Of a stretch of DNA of 64,000 nucleotides, positions 1-11,446 are shown piece by piece. The stretch lies in contig JAJTUQ010000005.1 in NCBI GenBank assembly GCA_021399445.1, positions 5,484,044 through 5,548,043 of the forward strand, given 5' to 3'. Position 1 is the first letter of the stretch. Each line of letters starts with the position of its first letter. The DNA comes from Xylogone sp. PMI_703 (taxonomy: Eukaryota; Ascomycota; Leotiomycetes). The notes under the pieces were generated by a model that did not search any database, was not told the DNA's origin, and saw nothing but the letters and a program-made list of their open reading frames with translations. The translations under genes and the position numbers were made by a program.

Positions 1-41
1 GAATACGACTATTTATACTTAGGCCCTGGTGCTCCGAAATC

Positions 42-1967
42 ATGCGTCCATCCAGGCACCTCGTGGTGGTTCTTCTTGGCACCATCGCGTGTGTCACGTC
101 AACAGTATCTCACCCAACACAAAGACACAACAACAAAAATGTTTCCCTTCCTCCACCGCCACAGCCAGAGCCAATCGAGGTCATTGAGTTACCACTGCCA
201 CCAACGGCACCAACTGATGATGAGGGACAATGCACACTTGAGATAAACCCGCATGGGACGGGGTGCATGAGCAAAACCAATTCATTCCTACAAAATGGAA
301 ACTTCCTGCCAGATGGCAAACATGTCCTAGCATCACTCGCCTTTGCTGGGGCACCTGCAGCCCCGGATCCGGCCAGCATATACAACGGTACGCAGTTAGT
401 CGTGGTTAAGATTGATGGGACAACTTTTTCTAATGGCGATGCTTGGAAGTGTCTCACATGCGGCGTACCGGCGGCAAATATGGCTGGGAGTTGGGTTTTT
501 GGAGTGGACAGCTATCCGCAGGCGTTTCACGATGAGAAAAGAGTGCTCTTCAGCTATAACATCATTGATTGTGACTCAGCCCTACTCGTGGATGATGCTT
601 GTACTCCTGAGCAACTTTTTGTTTATCCTATCCGTTGGAATATTAACGCGGATGGCTCAGGTGCAAGTGGAGACTTTCGTGAAGTGCGAGTACACCCAGA
701 CAATGTACACATTGGCTTCAACGCTTTCACATTCTCCGGTCGATCACTAGGGGAAGTGGCATACTTTGCACGCCTGCAGTTCAACCCATCCCCAACGATT
801 GGATTACCTCTCTCGCCACGTTACGACTTGATCAATGTCACAACACTCCACAATCCAGATGCGCAGGCTGTCATCAGTGCGGATGGCGATCGACTTATCT
901 TTAATGCCAGCGCCCTTGGAGTGGGCGAACTCCGTGGCTTTACAGGGAGAGGAAAAGAAGTCACGTATATTGGAGCGAACGTTGAGTCCTGCAATGTTGA
1001 TGCATATGCTGCTGATCTTACAACCGGTGCCGTGCGGCGCCTCACCAGCGACACTGGGTATACTGATCCCCTCGATATCTCTCCCGATGATCAATGGTCT
1101 GTCGTTCTAACCACCTATGGCTCTCGCCGCATGGAATTTCTTTCTGCCATGCGTCGAATTCCTCCAATCACAGATCTAGTCACCAGCGGCTTCGTTGCTT
1201 CAGTTCGAAATAATGGTTTCCGAAGATTCTTTCAGCCCTGGCTCCTCGACTACCATGGTGATCGGGGGACATATGTAGGCCAGCAAATTAATGCCGATGG
1301 TGATGGAAGCCCAGGGAGCATAAATGACCCCAATTGGAATACTGGCGCTGATCCCCATTGGTCGCCGGATGGTACTCGCATCGTGTATTTTCAGCAGTTA
1401 GTCACCAGTCCAGATTGTGGTGGCGAGAATCCTCTACCATGCCCAATCTCAACTGCTCCTGGAGGACGAAACTTCCGTCTGATGCTTGCTACCCTTACCA
1501 GCCGGAAGCCTGTTAAGCTATCTCCAGTTGAGCCAATTTCTGATATAGTACCGTGGGGAACACCTTACGTCCCTGGCAGCGAGCTTACATCCACTCCATC
1601 TCTTTTGGACGGTAATTACACGTTAAAAGGAAAAGTATCTGGCTCCGCTTTAGCCACATTCACTCTTGATAGGACAGAGTCATTCATTAGCAACGTCGCA
1701 GTGACTTACCATAACTATTCGGATGATGGTCTGCAATTCATTTCTGGCAACGAGAACATTACCGCAACTCCTCTAAATTTGACTCTTACTCGATTTGACT
1801 GGTACTCAAATCTTGTCTCCACTGGTGAAACATACAGCACCAAGCTCACCAGTCCAGATGGTTTCCATGCGACGGATGACGAGATATTCAATATATTTGA
1901 AGCGAATGGCACATTGACTACTACGGTAGATGGAGTAGTGTACCGGCAACCTGCAAATGGATCTTGA
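42..1967 (+). CDS. Secreted beta-propeller protein, saponin-hydrolase type
   Basis: A single 641-codon exon. Residues 1-23 form a signal peptide (charged start, then a VVVLLG core), followed by a proline-rich linker at about residues 37-58. The body carries WD40-like/TolB-type propeller blades, seen as repeated 'D-G-x-x-[IV]-x-F' units such as SADGDRLIFN and SPDGTRIVYF, with paired cysteines and several N-x-S/T sites typical of an exported glycoprotein. Length and layout fit ascomycete proteins annotated as saponin hydrolase, which remove the glucuronyl-linked sugar chain from triterpenoid saponins. That match is from memory of the family and not proven; a generic TolB-like exported protein is the alternative. 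If right, its role is detoxifying plant saponins outside the cell. The ATG at 42 is the first in frame and directly precedes the signal peptide. No frameshift or stop is seen. Confidence 0.75.
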   Translation: MRPSRHLVVVLLGTIACVTSTVSHPTQRHNNKNVSLPPPPQPEPIEVIELPLPPTAPTDDEGQCTLEINPHGTGCMSKTNSFLQNGNFLPDGKHVLASLAFAGAPAAPDPASIYNGTQLVVVKIDGTTFSNGDAWKCLTCGVPAANMAGSWVFGVDSYPQAFHDEKRVLFSYNIIDCDSALLVDDACTPEQLFVYPIRWNINADGSGASGDFREVRVHPDNVHIGFNAFTFSGRSLGEVAYFARLQFNPSPTIGLPLSPRYDLINVTTLHNPDAQAVISADGDRLIFNASALGVGELRGFTGRGKEVTYIGANVESCNVDAYAADLTTGAVRRLTSDTGYTDPLDISPDDQWSVVLTTYGSRRMEFLSAMRRIPPITDLVTSGFVASVRNNGFRRFFQPWLLDYHGDRGTYVGQQINADGDGSPGSINDPNWNTGADPHWSPDGTRIVYFQQLVTSPDCGGENPLPCPISTAPGGRNFRLMLATLTSRKPVKLSPVEPISDIVPWGTPYVPGSELTSTPSLLDGNYTLKGKVSGSALATFTLDRTESFISNVAVTYHNYSDDGLQFISGNENITATPLNLTLTRFDWYSNLVSTGETYSTKLTSPDGFHATDDEIFNIFEANGTLTTTVDGVVYRQPANGS

Positions 1968-2789
1968 TTCCTGAACGCAGATAACCTTCATTCAGGTTCA
2001 GAATATAAACATTGACAACGGCTGTATCCAGAGTAACATAGATGAAATATGTAGATTAGATGTATGAGAACATACTTACGATCTGAACCTTGACTAACTC
2101 TGACTCACTATAATTATATATGTTAACAACTGGCGGACCAGTTCATGCCTTCGATCATTTGACCAAGTATGACTTATATAACGGGATTTGCCCGTATTCC
2201 TGGCCCCTTTTGTAGCCCGCCATGCTTTTTTATGATCACCTCATATTAATTGCCTGTTGCCCCGGGAATATCAACAATTCCTAAATTATTCTAAGGGTAG
2301 GTTGCCTCATAAGTGTAAATCAGGGGGTAGACCTTATTCTTACGATACGCAACGTGAAATTCATTCTTGAGAGCCATCCTCGGTCTGACGGGACTGCAGG
2401 CTTAATGGCAGGAATGAATGATATGATATTTCAGGCTCCTAATTTCCAATAAATCATTCTCAAAGCTTGAACAGAAGTAAGAGTATATTGCCCATGCAAA
2501 ATTTGGATTCTATTACGGGTCGGTAACCTGTGTGCAAATCCAGTAGTACAGGGGTTGTGGGGTTCGCTGCTCCGCTACACAACACAAGCCTAATCATAGG
2601 CGGTACGGACGTCTGGCACAATTGGTTGGCTAGCAACAGGGCTGATATGATTTATCTTCACCAAACTTATCATAATTGGCCATGAAGGTGGCTGTTTTCA
2701 CATAATAAACGCATATTTTCTTTATTTACTGCATAGGAGCCTCATCGATAGACAGAGAACCCATCTCTTCACAAAGAGCTTTGTCTATT
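1968..2789. other. Intergenic, no gene seen
   Basis: This 0.8-kb spacer lies between two convergent genes. I see no ORF with coding character and no tRNA-like cloverleaf. Confidence 0.5.
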
Positions 2790-3260
2790 TTATTTTGGTA
2801 CACATTCAACTTGATATCCATATACTCCATTGTTAGCATTGCCAGTAGATATCGGGAAGCAATTGCCACTCGCAAATTCGTTGGTAGTGGTTAAAGCGAG
2901 GTCATGGCAGTCTGCGGAAGGTTGGTCACCGGCTTGTACGGCAAGCCAGATCGTGCAGGCTTGAGAATCGTTCGACAACAACTCTGCTGGGACCTCTGCA
3001 CCAGCTTGGAGCTGAAGAGCTTGTGTAAACTCAAAGGGCGTTATGGCACACTGGCCTTCGGATATATTCCCGTCGAGGCTGGTTGATCCTTCTGGGCCGC
3101 AGTCCTGATTGAAAAATATCTTGACTGGGATGCTCGCTTGCGCTGCGACGGACGTAACAAGTGCGAGGGAGACCTAGATTATGGTTCAGTATCAATAGGT
3201 GAAGCTGGATATGGGACAGTATATAAGTTGTCAGCGTACCGAAACAATAAAAGTTCTCAT
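2790..3260 (-). CDS. Small secreted Cys-containing protein, 134 aa, one intron
   Basis: The model has two exons, 3260-3240 and 3173-2790, joined across a 66-bp intron (3239-3174, GTACG...CTAG, phase 0). Splicing supplies an ATG and gives a clean signal peptide starting MRTFIVSVSLALVTSVAAQA. The mature part of about 114 residues has six cysteines, so up to three disulfides, and no recognisable enzyme motif. Without the intron the ORF has no ATG and a TAG lies directly upstream, which is why simple ORF callers shorten it to 63 residues. Small size, export and paired cysteines are what is seen in fungal effector candidates and secreted inhibitors; no function can be assigned. It is convergent with the propeller gene. 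Confidence 0.7.
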
Positions 3261-5988
3261 GTTGTAAGAGTTGTTGAATCTGCAGACTTTTGGAGTGGAA
3301 TGTGGCAGCACCGAATAATTGGAAACGTAATAATCTGGGCTTTGATATACTTCGAGCATATATAGAAAATTTACTCCAGTCTCTTTGGAAAAGGCCTGCT
3401 TTGTCAGCAGCTGATAAACGTGCTTAGGCTCTTTATTAATGAATAGAATTAATCGAAAGGAACTTAGTTGATGAGCACATTAAAACCGAGTGTGCTAATG
3501 ATTCCAAAGCATTGCTTTATTACTTGAATGTACTACTTGGCTTACGAGTATTTATCGACCCACCAAACAGGCCCTTCAACCGAGTATTACCATAATCTAG
3601 GCATAGTATAAAATAAAGCACCAACCAGCATAGCGTCTGGTTAAGGAAATTCTCCGCTGCTCTAAATGCTGGTAGATTAATATGACTCGCGTTCGTAGTT
3701 AACCGACTGCGCGTACTATAAGAATTTATTAGTCCACAAATCACGGTTCCTGACTCATAAAGCTAATAAACCAGATTTATTGATGATTCCTAAGCAGTAC
3801 TTACTCTCGTATTCACCCATTGACACATTTCCCATAGCTCTGCGGAGTAAGAAGAGTGTAACGGTATCTCTATTACCAGTGTTCCTTCTCCATTGCATTC
3901 AAATTATAAAAATCCAGTTTTCTCTATCGCTACACAGCACCTCTTCTAAGTGTATCGTACTCTCAATGGTTAAAAGCGGGGTTTAAACTGAATATCTTGT
4001 GCATACTTCTGGGCATTCAATAAACTTTGGAAGAGGAGGACACTAAGATTCATTGCCCTGATTGGGTAATTATTCAATGAAGTGCCTAAGCATAGGGGAT
4101 TGAGCCAACAGGAGACCCACCTAAGGTAAAAACGTTTTTGGGGCGGGGCATTTAGCGTGGAAAGATAGTACTTTCTTGTAGCCATTCATTATTCACTTTT
4201 TGTGATGTTAATTAGCCTTAATTTGTAACCATTTAATAGTGATTAAGAAAGGTCAGTAATATTCCAATCTCCCTCCAAACGTCATGGCAATCGTGAATAC
4301 CACTTTCTTTGGGCGGATTCTATGTCCCACCTTAATTGCCTTATCCTAATGTTGCAACGTTGCATTGGCTCCAAGTAATCATGCTAAGATGACCGTAGGC
4401 CAGTCATATATCATAGCCAGCTACATGGGTCTACAAGGCTGCATTTAGACGACCATATTTGCTAGCTCTATAGAAGTCATTTTATCGGTTTAATCAGGTC
4501 GATTATACCTTACTACATTGCTATAGAAGGCGTTAGCTCTGACCTAAGGAGGTTTTATCGCCAGGTCGCCATGAAGCTCGAACTGTCATCAACCCAGTCT
4601 AACTCACCCAATTATCTATCAATCCTTGACGGCTATCCCAAATCAGATACCATCATGTGAAGATATATTTTTTCAAAGTGAGCAATTTTGGTCACTAGTG
4701 TATTCGTATTCTGACGGCTCACGTAATTTTGGAATTGTCGAAGCAGGTTAGATGGGGGTGGATGGGTTAGGTGTAAACATTATTGTGTAATACTGACCCA
4801 GCTAATCCGAATGGAGCGAATTTATGAGACCATATCATCTGTGCGGGAATGGCATTTGAAGGCGCAGCCGCCAAAGGTGGCCCTAATGTTACACTGCCAG
4901 AAATAGCGGAGATACTTAGCACCTCGGAGCTCGAAATTGCCTGGTAGGGAAGATGAATAGTACTGATGTCAAAAGACCACTTATGGCAAGTCATCGCAAT
5001 GAAATCGACTTATGAGACAGACTTTCCCTATCTTGACTCGGATGATGGCGAGGACAAAATTGGAGATACAAACTCCGATTCCAGTCAGAGCCGTGGCAAT
5101 GCTGTTTGTTTCGCTCCTATTACCTCTTGCGCATCTGAGTAGGCTTAACGTTGGGTCTAGAACATTTGCTTCAGAGCGGCTAGTAAAGGGCTAGCTTCAG
5201 TCCATACAGTTGAAGATGGGATAAACTGCCGGCGTGGTTTCTTACTTGAATAGTTTAAGAAAGATTTCCGCCGAAATGTGATCATATTGTGAAGTGGGCA
5301 AAGAGCATTATAGCTAATTGCTAAGATGGTTCACTTATTAAAGGACAACGTCTTCACGAGTTCCGTGCTTGTTGAAAAGTTTTGACTGGTTGGTCGAAAA
5401 ATTACTGCTATGTACACTTACTATGTAGTATTATCCTTTGTCAGAATACTCCACGAAGATAATTGAGTTGCTTCAAAGCTTCTAAGCGAAGAACCAGAGA
5501 TAGTCAGTCTCCTTAGGGGCCCTGAATATCCATTGTGCCAACTCGAGTGCATACCGTCGCTCTTCCTTCACAAAATTTCTTTTTATGTGGCTGCTGCTTA
5601 TCTGTCTAATTGAAACAGATTTGACTTATCTCACAATAACCCTCAGAGAACGGTTTATTCGAATTTTAGGGTGTTTTGGAATTGTAATCAGGTCAAACAT
5701 GTCATAACTGTAGGGAGTTTTCAAAGACGCCGATTCCATACAAAACAGCTGCCATAATATGATGTACTTGGCGACTTCTGCATCCAATAACGCGTGTGAT
5801 ATTACGGTATCCTAAAACCCGCTTCCTAGATAAAAGAATTTTCTCTCTCTAGTTGTATCAGATGTTTTTACCTTTGTTCTGCAGAATATTCGTCGCATCT
5901 ATAATGTTCCGCTGCTGAATTTGATAGCTTTAGGCATCTTGAATTGATACTAGAGACTGTACCTGAAATATAATTACACATAGTATAA
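3261..5988. other. Long intergenic region, no supported gene
   Basis: About 2.7 kb with only short scattered ORFs. On the minus strand near 4767-5110 two adjacent frames read weakly like protein with a hydrophobic stretch, possibly a membrane-protein relic, but no motif convinces me. The upstream region of the small secreted protein lies at its left edge. Confidence 0.4.
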
Positions 5989-7362
5989 CTAGTCCGGACT
6001 TGAGTGGTAATAGTGATCCGTCATAGAGCATTTCAGCCATTGTGGTGTGGGTGTTCCCTCCATAGACAACTCATCCTCTTCTGTCTCTTCCAAGTTTGAC
6101 CTGCTGGCTAAGAACACCTCCGACAATACCGAGGGCAGCGTGGAGGATGTTTCCTTCAGTGGTGTGGCATCATTTGGCGCCATCTGCCTTGGTGACCCAG
6201 AAAATGCCCATGGCAACCGTTCTCCGACTTTTTTCTTTACCGACTGATTGATTTGTTCCGCCCAGCCACGAAGGAACCACTCTTCTTCCCCGTGAAATAT
6301 AGGAGTGCACCATTGTTTCAGTATGATGAGCGCCATCGGATGCCGCTCTTCGATGAGCTGTATGAAGTCATTTGGTACAATTAATGGCCAGGCAAATATA
6401 ACGTCCCAGGTCAGGGGGCGATTGGGTATCGTTGTGAATGTCTTTTGAAGAAGATCAATGGCTGTGTGACAGGCAAGCTTTTCCGCCTCTGAACATGCCA
6501 ATGCATCGGTTATTTGTCCCAGTTCTTCAAATATGGAGATAGAACTAGATCGCGGTACTGGTTGAAAAGTTGGTTTGCACCGGAGCCAGGAAGCCATAAC
6601 ACCGTCTGTAACATAGGTACAAGCTGCTGTTTGAAGCTGCTAATAGCCACGTACTGCTATCATAACCTCCACAATGCTGTCGATGCTATCCGTCGTCCTG
6701 GGAAGGTTAGGGATAAAAGGTGAACCGAGGCTAAGTACAACCTGCAAGAAGGAAAATACCACGACGGCTACTGCGTTATCCTTGCTGAGTTTTGTGACAG
6801 ACAACCTAAAATGGACCAAAGCTTTCTCTCGATAACTATGCGCAACAGGCGCATATCGATGCGATGACTCAGGAAACATATGTGCTCGATGTGCTGCTGA
6901 GATTGCTCGCATGGAATACATGACAAATGGAAAAATTTGCGCCTCGTTAAGGACTGTGTCTTTCCAGATGGATTGAAACTGTTTCTGCGTTATGGTGTTT
7001 AGGCTTGCGCAAGTACAGTTGATGTAGTGACGGAGGAGCATTGAAATACGAGTCGCTAGAGAAGGGTTTACCATTATAGTCGGCTCGGAACAAGCAATCT
7101 TGAAGACGCGTATGAAGTCGATCGTGGTTGTGGATTTTGTAGTAGAGGTGCCATTGTATGATTCTCGCGATGCTGATAAACGCTTTTTGAGAGAGCCTAC
7201 ACCTACTGCGTTGGGCGGCCATACACATTTTGTTTTGTTCCGGATACATGCTGCGCAGTTGGGCTTCTCTTCACCACATTTCTTCCGCCGAGCTCGACAA
7301 ACTAGACAGCCCGTCCGAATTCGTGAGCGTCGAGGATGAAGTGTCGTATAACTAGCACACAT
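5989..7362 (-). pseudogene. Zn2Cys6 transcription factor with one in-frame TAG
   Basis: The reading frame runs from ATG at 7362 to a stop at 5989 (458 codons) with a single TAG at 6642-6640; both sides lie in the same frame. The N-terminus has a perfect fungal zinc binuclear cluster, with cysteines at 19, 22, 29, 36, 39 and 46 (C-x2-C-x6-C-x6-C-x2-C-x6-C) within a basic stretch. The rest reads like a regulatory domain of the short Upc2-like type (known family, loose match). The sequence continues plausibly straight across the TAG, which a single C-to-T change in a CAG (Gln) codon would explain. An alternative is a 45-bp in-frame intron with a weak GTGGCT donor and CAG acceptor that removes the stop. 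So it is either a nonsense pseudogene or an active gene with a short intron. A DNA-binding nuclear regulator; its target is unknown. Confidence 0.7.
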
Positions 7363-8784
7363 TATATCCAGCTAGCACTGACTCCAGATCGGTGGCTTAC
7401 GCCCTATCGATGACCCAGTACCCGTTTTGTAGTTCAGCGTCTGACGAGAGTAACAGGTGCCCACAGAGAATAAAACTGAAATAATTTGTGATGTGATGAG
7501 AGTAATATCCAAAATTAATGAATGATATTAGACTACAGGTTGTTGTGTCTCATGTAAATATGGGATTTCCCCACGTCAACCATGGAGTTTCCGATCTCAG
7601 GTGTGAGCACTTGAGATCCAGCATCAATCAAACTCGGGATACCGAATCCTGTGGTAAAGCGCTATACAACAGAACTGATCAGCAATTGCGGGGGCTGAAC
7701 ATCAACTCCATAACAGGAGTACCGCTGGAATCTACCATTCAACGAGGTAAACATATGCCGGTACATCGTAGCTGCTGCCAATTGGTCATCCCTGCAACGG
7801 AGACGTTGTGTTCCCGAGGGTTATCACAAAAGCTACGTAAGTGGCAATCCACAATTTATTTCAATCAGAATATAGAAACATGAACGCTCTTCTCCTTGTG
7901 GTACAAAACCGTCGCTGGGCCGTTGGAGCTGCATCGGTTATCGGGACGAGATCCGGCAGTGTGGCACCAACGCGGCTTGGCTGATGCATAACGCTCCTGA
8001 GTCCGTGCTCCCCACCATTTCAAGTAAGCTTAAGTCGACCCAGCAGTACATCTGCGTGTTTCCAAGTCGGGCTCACTGCGCAGCTGCACACCGTCTCCTC
8101 AACCCATTCTAAGCTGAGTGCGGAGGAAATGCCGTACACCCTGTAATTGGCTCATACATCCTATTCAGATTGGTGAAACTAAGTCGTTATACGCCTATAA
8201 GTATAGTTACTACCAGTGCCCACTTAGTACCAGTAGATTCTAGCCAGTGGCAGCCGGTCTCTCTTAGGTTTACTTCATATACCAATCAGTCCTCAAGTTT
8301 GCATTATCGGCTCCTATCCTTTAGCTCATCGCTTAAACCAAGCTAGAATTGCAGACTGTGAGGCCGGTTTACGATATCACAGGTTTCCCAGGGGTTGTCT
8401 GTTTTTAGTCTGGAAGAAAATGGAGCGTATATTTGACCAGTATCAGTGTTGGAACAGTCGACCATCGTAGGCCTACATGTACAACCGAATATCCGAACTG
8501 TGCCACCGGAACGTGGAGATATAGAGCATACTAGGGATTTATATGCGTGGGTCTCCTTGACCACTATGGGTAGTTAATCTCATAGTTCAATTTAGTTTAA
8601 TTGCATGTTCGCACATTGCTACAGAAAGCTATACAATATTTAGTAATCAAAGACCTTCAGCAATCTTCAATCGCCTTGAAGCTATCCCAAGAGTGAGGAC
8701 TTTGTGTTGACAACTGAACTTAGTAATCACTTTTTCGCTATTCTCGATCAGGTAACCCGGCTTTGAATCGTAATCCGCAATCTC
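7363..8784. other. Intergenic, no supported gene
   Basis: About 1.4 kb. A 121-codon plus-strand ORF at 7518-7883 has poor coding character. The stretch 7880-7985 reads weakly like protein on both strands, but I recognise nothing in it. It may hold decayed fragments. Confidence 0.35.
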
Positions 8785-10307
8785 CTATGCCTCATCACAA
8801 GGGTCATCCCAAGAGGCCATTTTTGCTTGTGTAGCGTCATAGCTCCCCTTTACCAACTTGGTGTGAAATAGACAACGTGGCAGGCCATGCTCGTGTCCGG
8901 TCCACTTTGCACGATGATCCTTCTTGTGACAAACAGCATGGCTAGTTGCGCAGTCCCAAACGTTGTTGTAGTACTCGTCAAGAGAGAGACCGTACTTATG
9001 GAACTTATGGAGCCATTCATGTCCAACGTTCCAAAGATACATAGCATCCTCTCCCGGCTGTTCATTGTTATGGATTCTGTACCAGAAGAGGTTAAAACAT
9101 TGGCCCCGCGTCCAGTGCCCCACGTTATTTTCTGATCCACAATCTTCCTTATCAACATCAGTGTTAATAAGAACAAGGTAGCCATAATCAGCAACATTAA
9201 TTTTATTGTTCATGGCGAAAATGCCAAGCGCTTGATCCTGTTACCGGGGCTTAGCATGCATGACCCTCAATCTCTTCCTATACGAAAAGGAACAAGGGAT
9301 GTGATATTACTTACCAGACGCTTCCTCGTCTCTCTTTTAAACTTGTGAATATGTTCATCAATGTCATGGAAAAACCACTTCCCTGCGGCGAAGAACTTGC
9401 AAACGTTATGATCGCATAGACTGCCATACGGATGCCTCAATGCGCTCTTTGGAATATCTTTTGCGTTGCCACCCCCAAAAACATCATTTAGGAGCTTTTC
9501 TATCAGATGTTGACTTTTAGTGCAGTATCGGCCCACTAACTCTTTTAACTCTACACTCGGATTGCCACCTCCCCCATCACCGGGCACTGCGGCGGCAATG
9601 CCAAAGAGCCCAGCCAATGCACTATGGCTGCACCAGCAGCAGCAGCACCGGGAAAAGTGGAAGCACCAATCACGCCGGCGGCCACTCCTAGAGAAGCGCT
9701 TATAATAGACATTACTTCCGCGTCCTCGGAGGTTTCAGTGCCCCCATCCCAGTCAGAGATTATCTCATGGAGATGGTCCTCTGTCTGGTCATGGAGATCT
9801 TGGTAAAATTCATGAAGGGCGTCACTTGTGTGTTGAAACATTTCTGCCGCATAGGAAAGGAACCAGCCTGCAGGCTGCTTAACATTTCCATGGCAGAGAT
9901 AATCTATCGGGGCATTTATTGTTAGCTAAATCCATATTAGCAAAGGTTGGGGCAGTGTATGTACAGCAGTTATTATCCAAAGGTTTGCAAGTCCCTTGCA
10001 GGCTTGTGCAGTCGAGGTCGCTTGCTTGTTTAGGCCAAATATATTTTGCGATGTGATTTGGCCATTTATGATAAGGGACTGACTTGAGCCACGTCTGAAA
10101 CCATCCATCTACTTCGATTTTAGCCCAGGTTTTCTTCATGTGCTTTCGGTCGTTAGTGATTCTGTCGGCGATTGGACAGACATCTTTGCAACTTAGCGGA
10201 TTAAACTTGTCTAGTCCGCTGACATTGTCCGGCTCGAGAGGAAACTGCTCTGCGACATAGACACTTAAGGCAGGGAGAGCGGTCACAAGTAAGATTGCGA
10301 AATGCAT
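8785..10307 (-). pseudogene. Unrecognised secreted Cys-rich protein (~481 aa) with two compensating frameshifts
   Basis: The ATG at 10307 starts a signal peptide (MHFAILLVTALPALSV). Exon 1 runs 10307-9315; a 77-bp intron (9314-9238, GTAAGT...CAG, phase 0) joins exon 2 at 9237-8785. As written the frame shifts at a run of four C (plus-strand GGGG 9909-9912; one base too many) and returns near 9620-9645 (one too few), so the middle third is read in another frame. The middle frame reads convincingly as protein, with a Gly/Ala-rich hydrophobic stretch near its end. The predicted product has about eight cysteines before this core, the hydrophobic Gly/Ala segment, and a Trp/His/Cys-rich C-terminal domain. 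The layout recalls large fungal secreted proteins with a DUF7872-type arrangement, but this is a weak resemblance and I do not recognise a family. Function unknown. Either a decaying gene or two base-call errors. Confidence 0.6.
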
Positions 10308-10429
10308 TATTGTTCAAATATGACACGAGTAAGCCAAATGACACGGCCCAAAGCGTTTATATGTGAAGCAAAAGGTTCGAAAAGAAGGCATACCACTTGG
10401 CTCTACCACCGAGCCTTTTGTGTTCTACC

Positions 10430-10792
10430 ATGGATCGAGATATAGCTTTGAATCCAAGCTCGTGGAGGTTTGAATCACCAATCAATGTGTCTCCTTGCCT
10501 GAGTCTCAGCACACTGTTGTCAAGAGGACGGCTATATTTCCTGAAGATGATGCGCCAACCTCCGACAATTCAAGAAACTGGTATGCGATTTTTCAATTCG
10601 TATATTCTTTACGTCAATCTGGCTGACAACAACTTGATAAATTCTGTTCTTTACGTACATATCTATAAAAGATCAAAATCATACGGATGTCGCCTCCTTG
10701 CCGACGCTGAAAACACCAAACTCGTTAACTGGACATTTATTGGTCAGAGCTATAAATCACAGCGCACTGTAACCGCTGAAACATCGAGATAG
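10430..10792 (+). CDS. Possible small hypothetical protein, 120 codons
   Basis: An ATG-started ORF that lies head-to-head with the secreted protein gene at 8785-10307. It has no signal peptide, domain or repeat that I recognise, though composition is protein-like in the first 45 residues. A GTATGC near codon 48 with a CTGAC branch-like motif downstream could be an intron donor, but no good acceptor follows. It may be a chance ORF. Confidence 0.2.
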   Translation: MDRDIALNPSSWRFESPINVSPCLSLSTLLSRGRLYFLKMMRQPPTIQETGMRFFNSYILYVNLADNNLINSVLYVHIYKRSKSYGCRLLADAENTKLVNWTFIGQSYKSQRTVTAETSR

Positions 10793-11446
10793 CTACCGAA
10801 TGTGGTCAATATCCCAATGGAATGCCTTGTCCTTACTTCTTGGCTTCTGAGGACGTCTGATTAATACTCAGCTACTTTACGTAGCGGGCACAGAAGCGAC
10901 AGCTCCGAGCCGTGCCTCCGTCTATTAAGCATATAAACAGTGATAACTTGACGTCAGTATCAAATTAAAACCAGTAAACCCTGCGCGGATCTGGATTAAA
11001 GAGGCAATGCTATTCCAGGGAGCTCTGCTTTGATGTTATCTTATTTATACGTACAGGCCAATGGCCAGGAATCTTGAACTTGACGACTGGGATGTTCTTA
11101 TCCTCTTTCCTTTAAGACAAATTCTGTGCAGCTACAAACTAGGCCCTCAACAGCATAATCGGCCACGATGCACAAATAATCAAATCAAACAACTGGATGC
11201 TGGTGCCCGCCAAGCCTGGTGGACGTAAACATGTGTGATGGGCATCAGCGAAGGTAGCAAACTGCGAGTACGAGCGCGGCGAATACGATCATTGGCCTTT
11301 TTATGGTGAAGCTGTCTAGCGGCATATCCTTCTTGGTTCCGTGGCCTTGGGATATTGTATAATAATCAGAAGCGGCCCCGCCCCCGGATAGATAAAATTT
11401 CAAGTTAGACTTAACTCACTAATCACGCTATTATAACATCCTCATT
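10793..11446. other. Intergenic, upstream of sulfatase
   Basis: About 650 bp holding the presumed sulfatase promoter. I see no gene or clear regulatory site. Confidence 0.4.

Noticed and set aside
110..457. 115-codon minus-strand ORF
   Set aside because: It lies antisense to the well-supported propeller gene and is a shadow of its codon pattern.
4767..5194. Short ORFs on both strands (75 and 60 codons) with a hydrophobic stretch
   Set aside because: There is no motif, start context or splice partner that I could defend; at most a relic.
7518..7883. 121-codon plus-strand ORF
   Set aside because: Composition looks random and no domain or signal peptide is seen; neighbouring frames are equally open.
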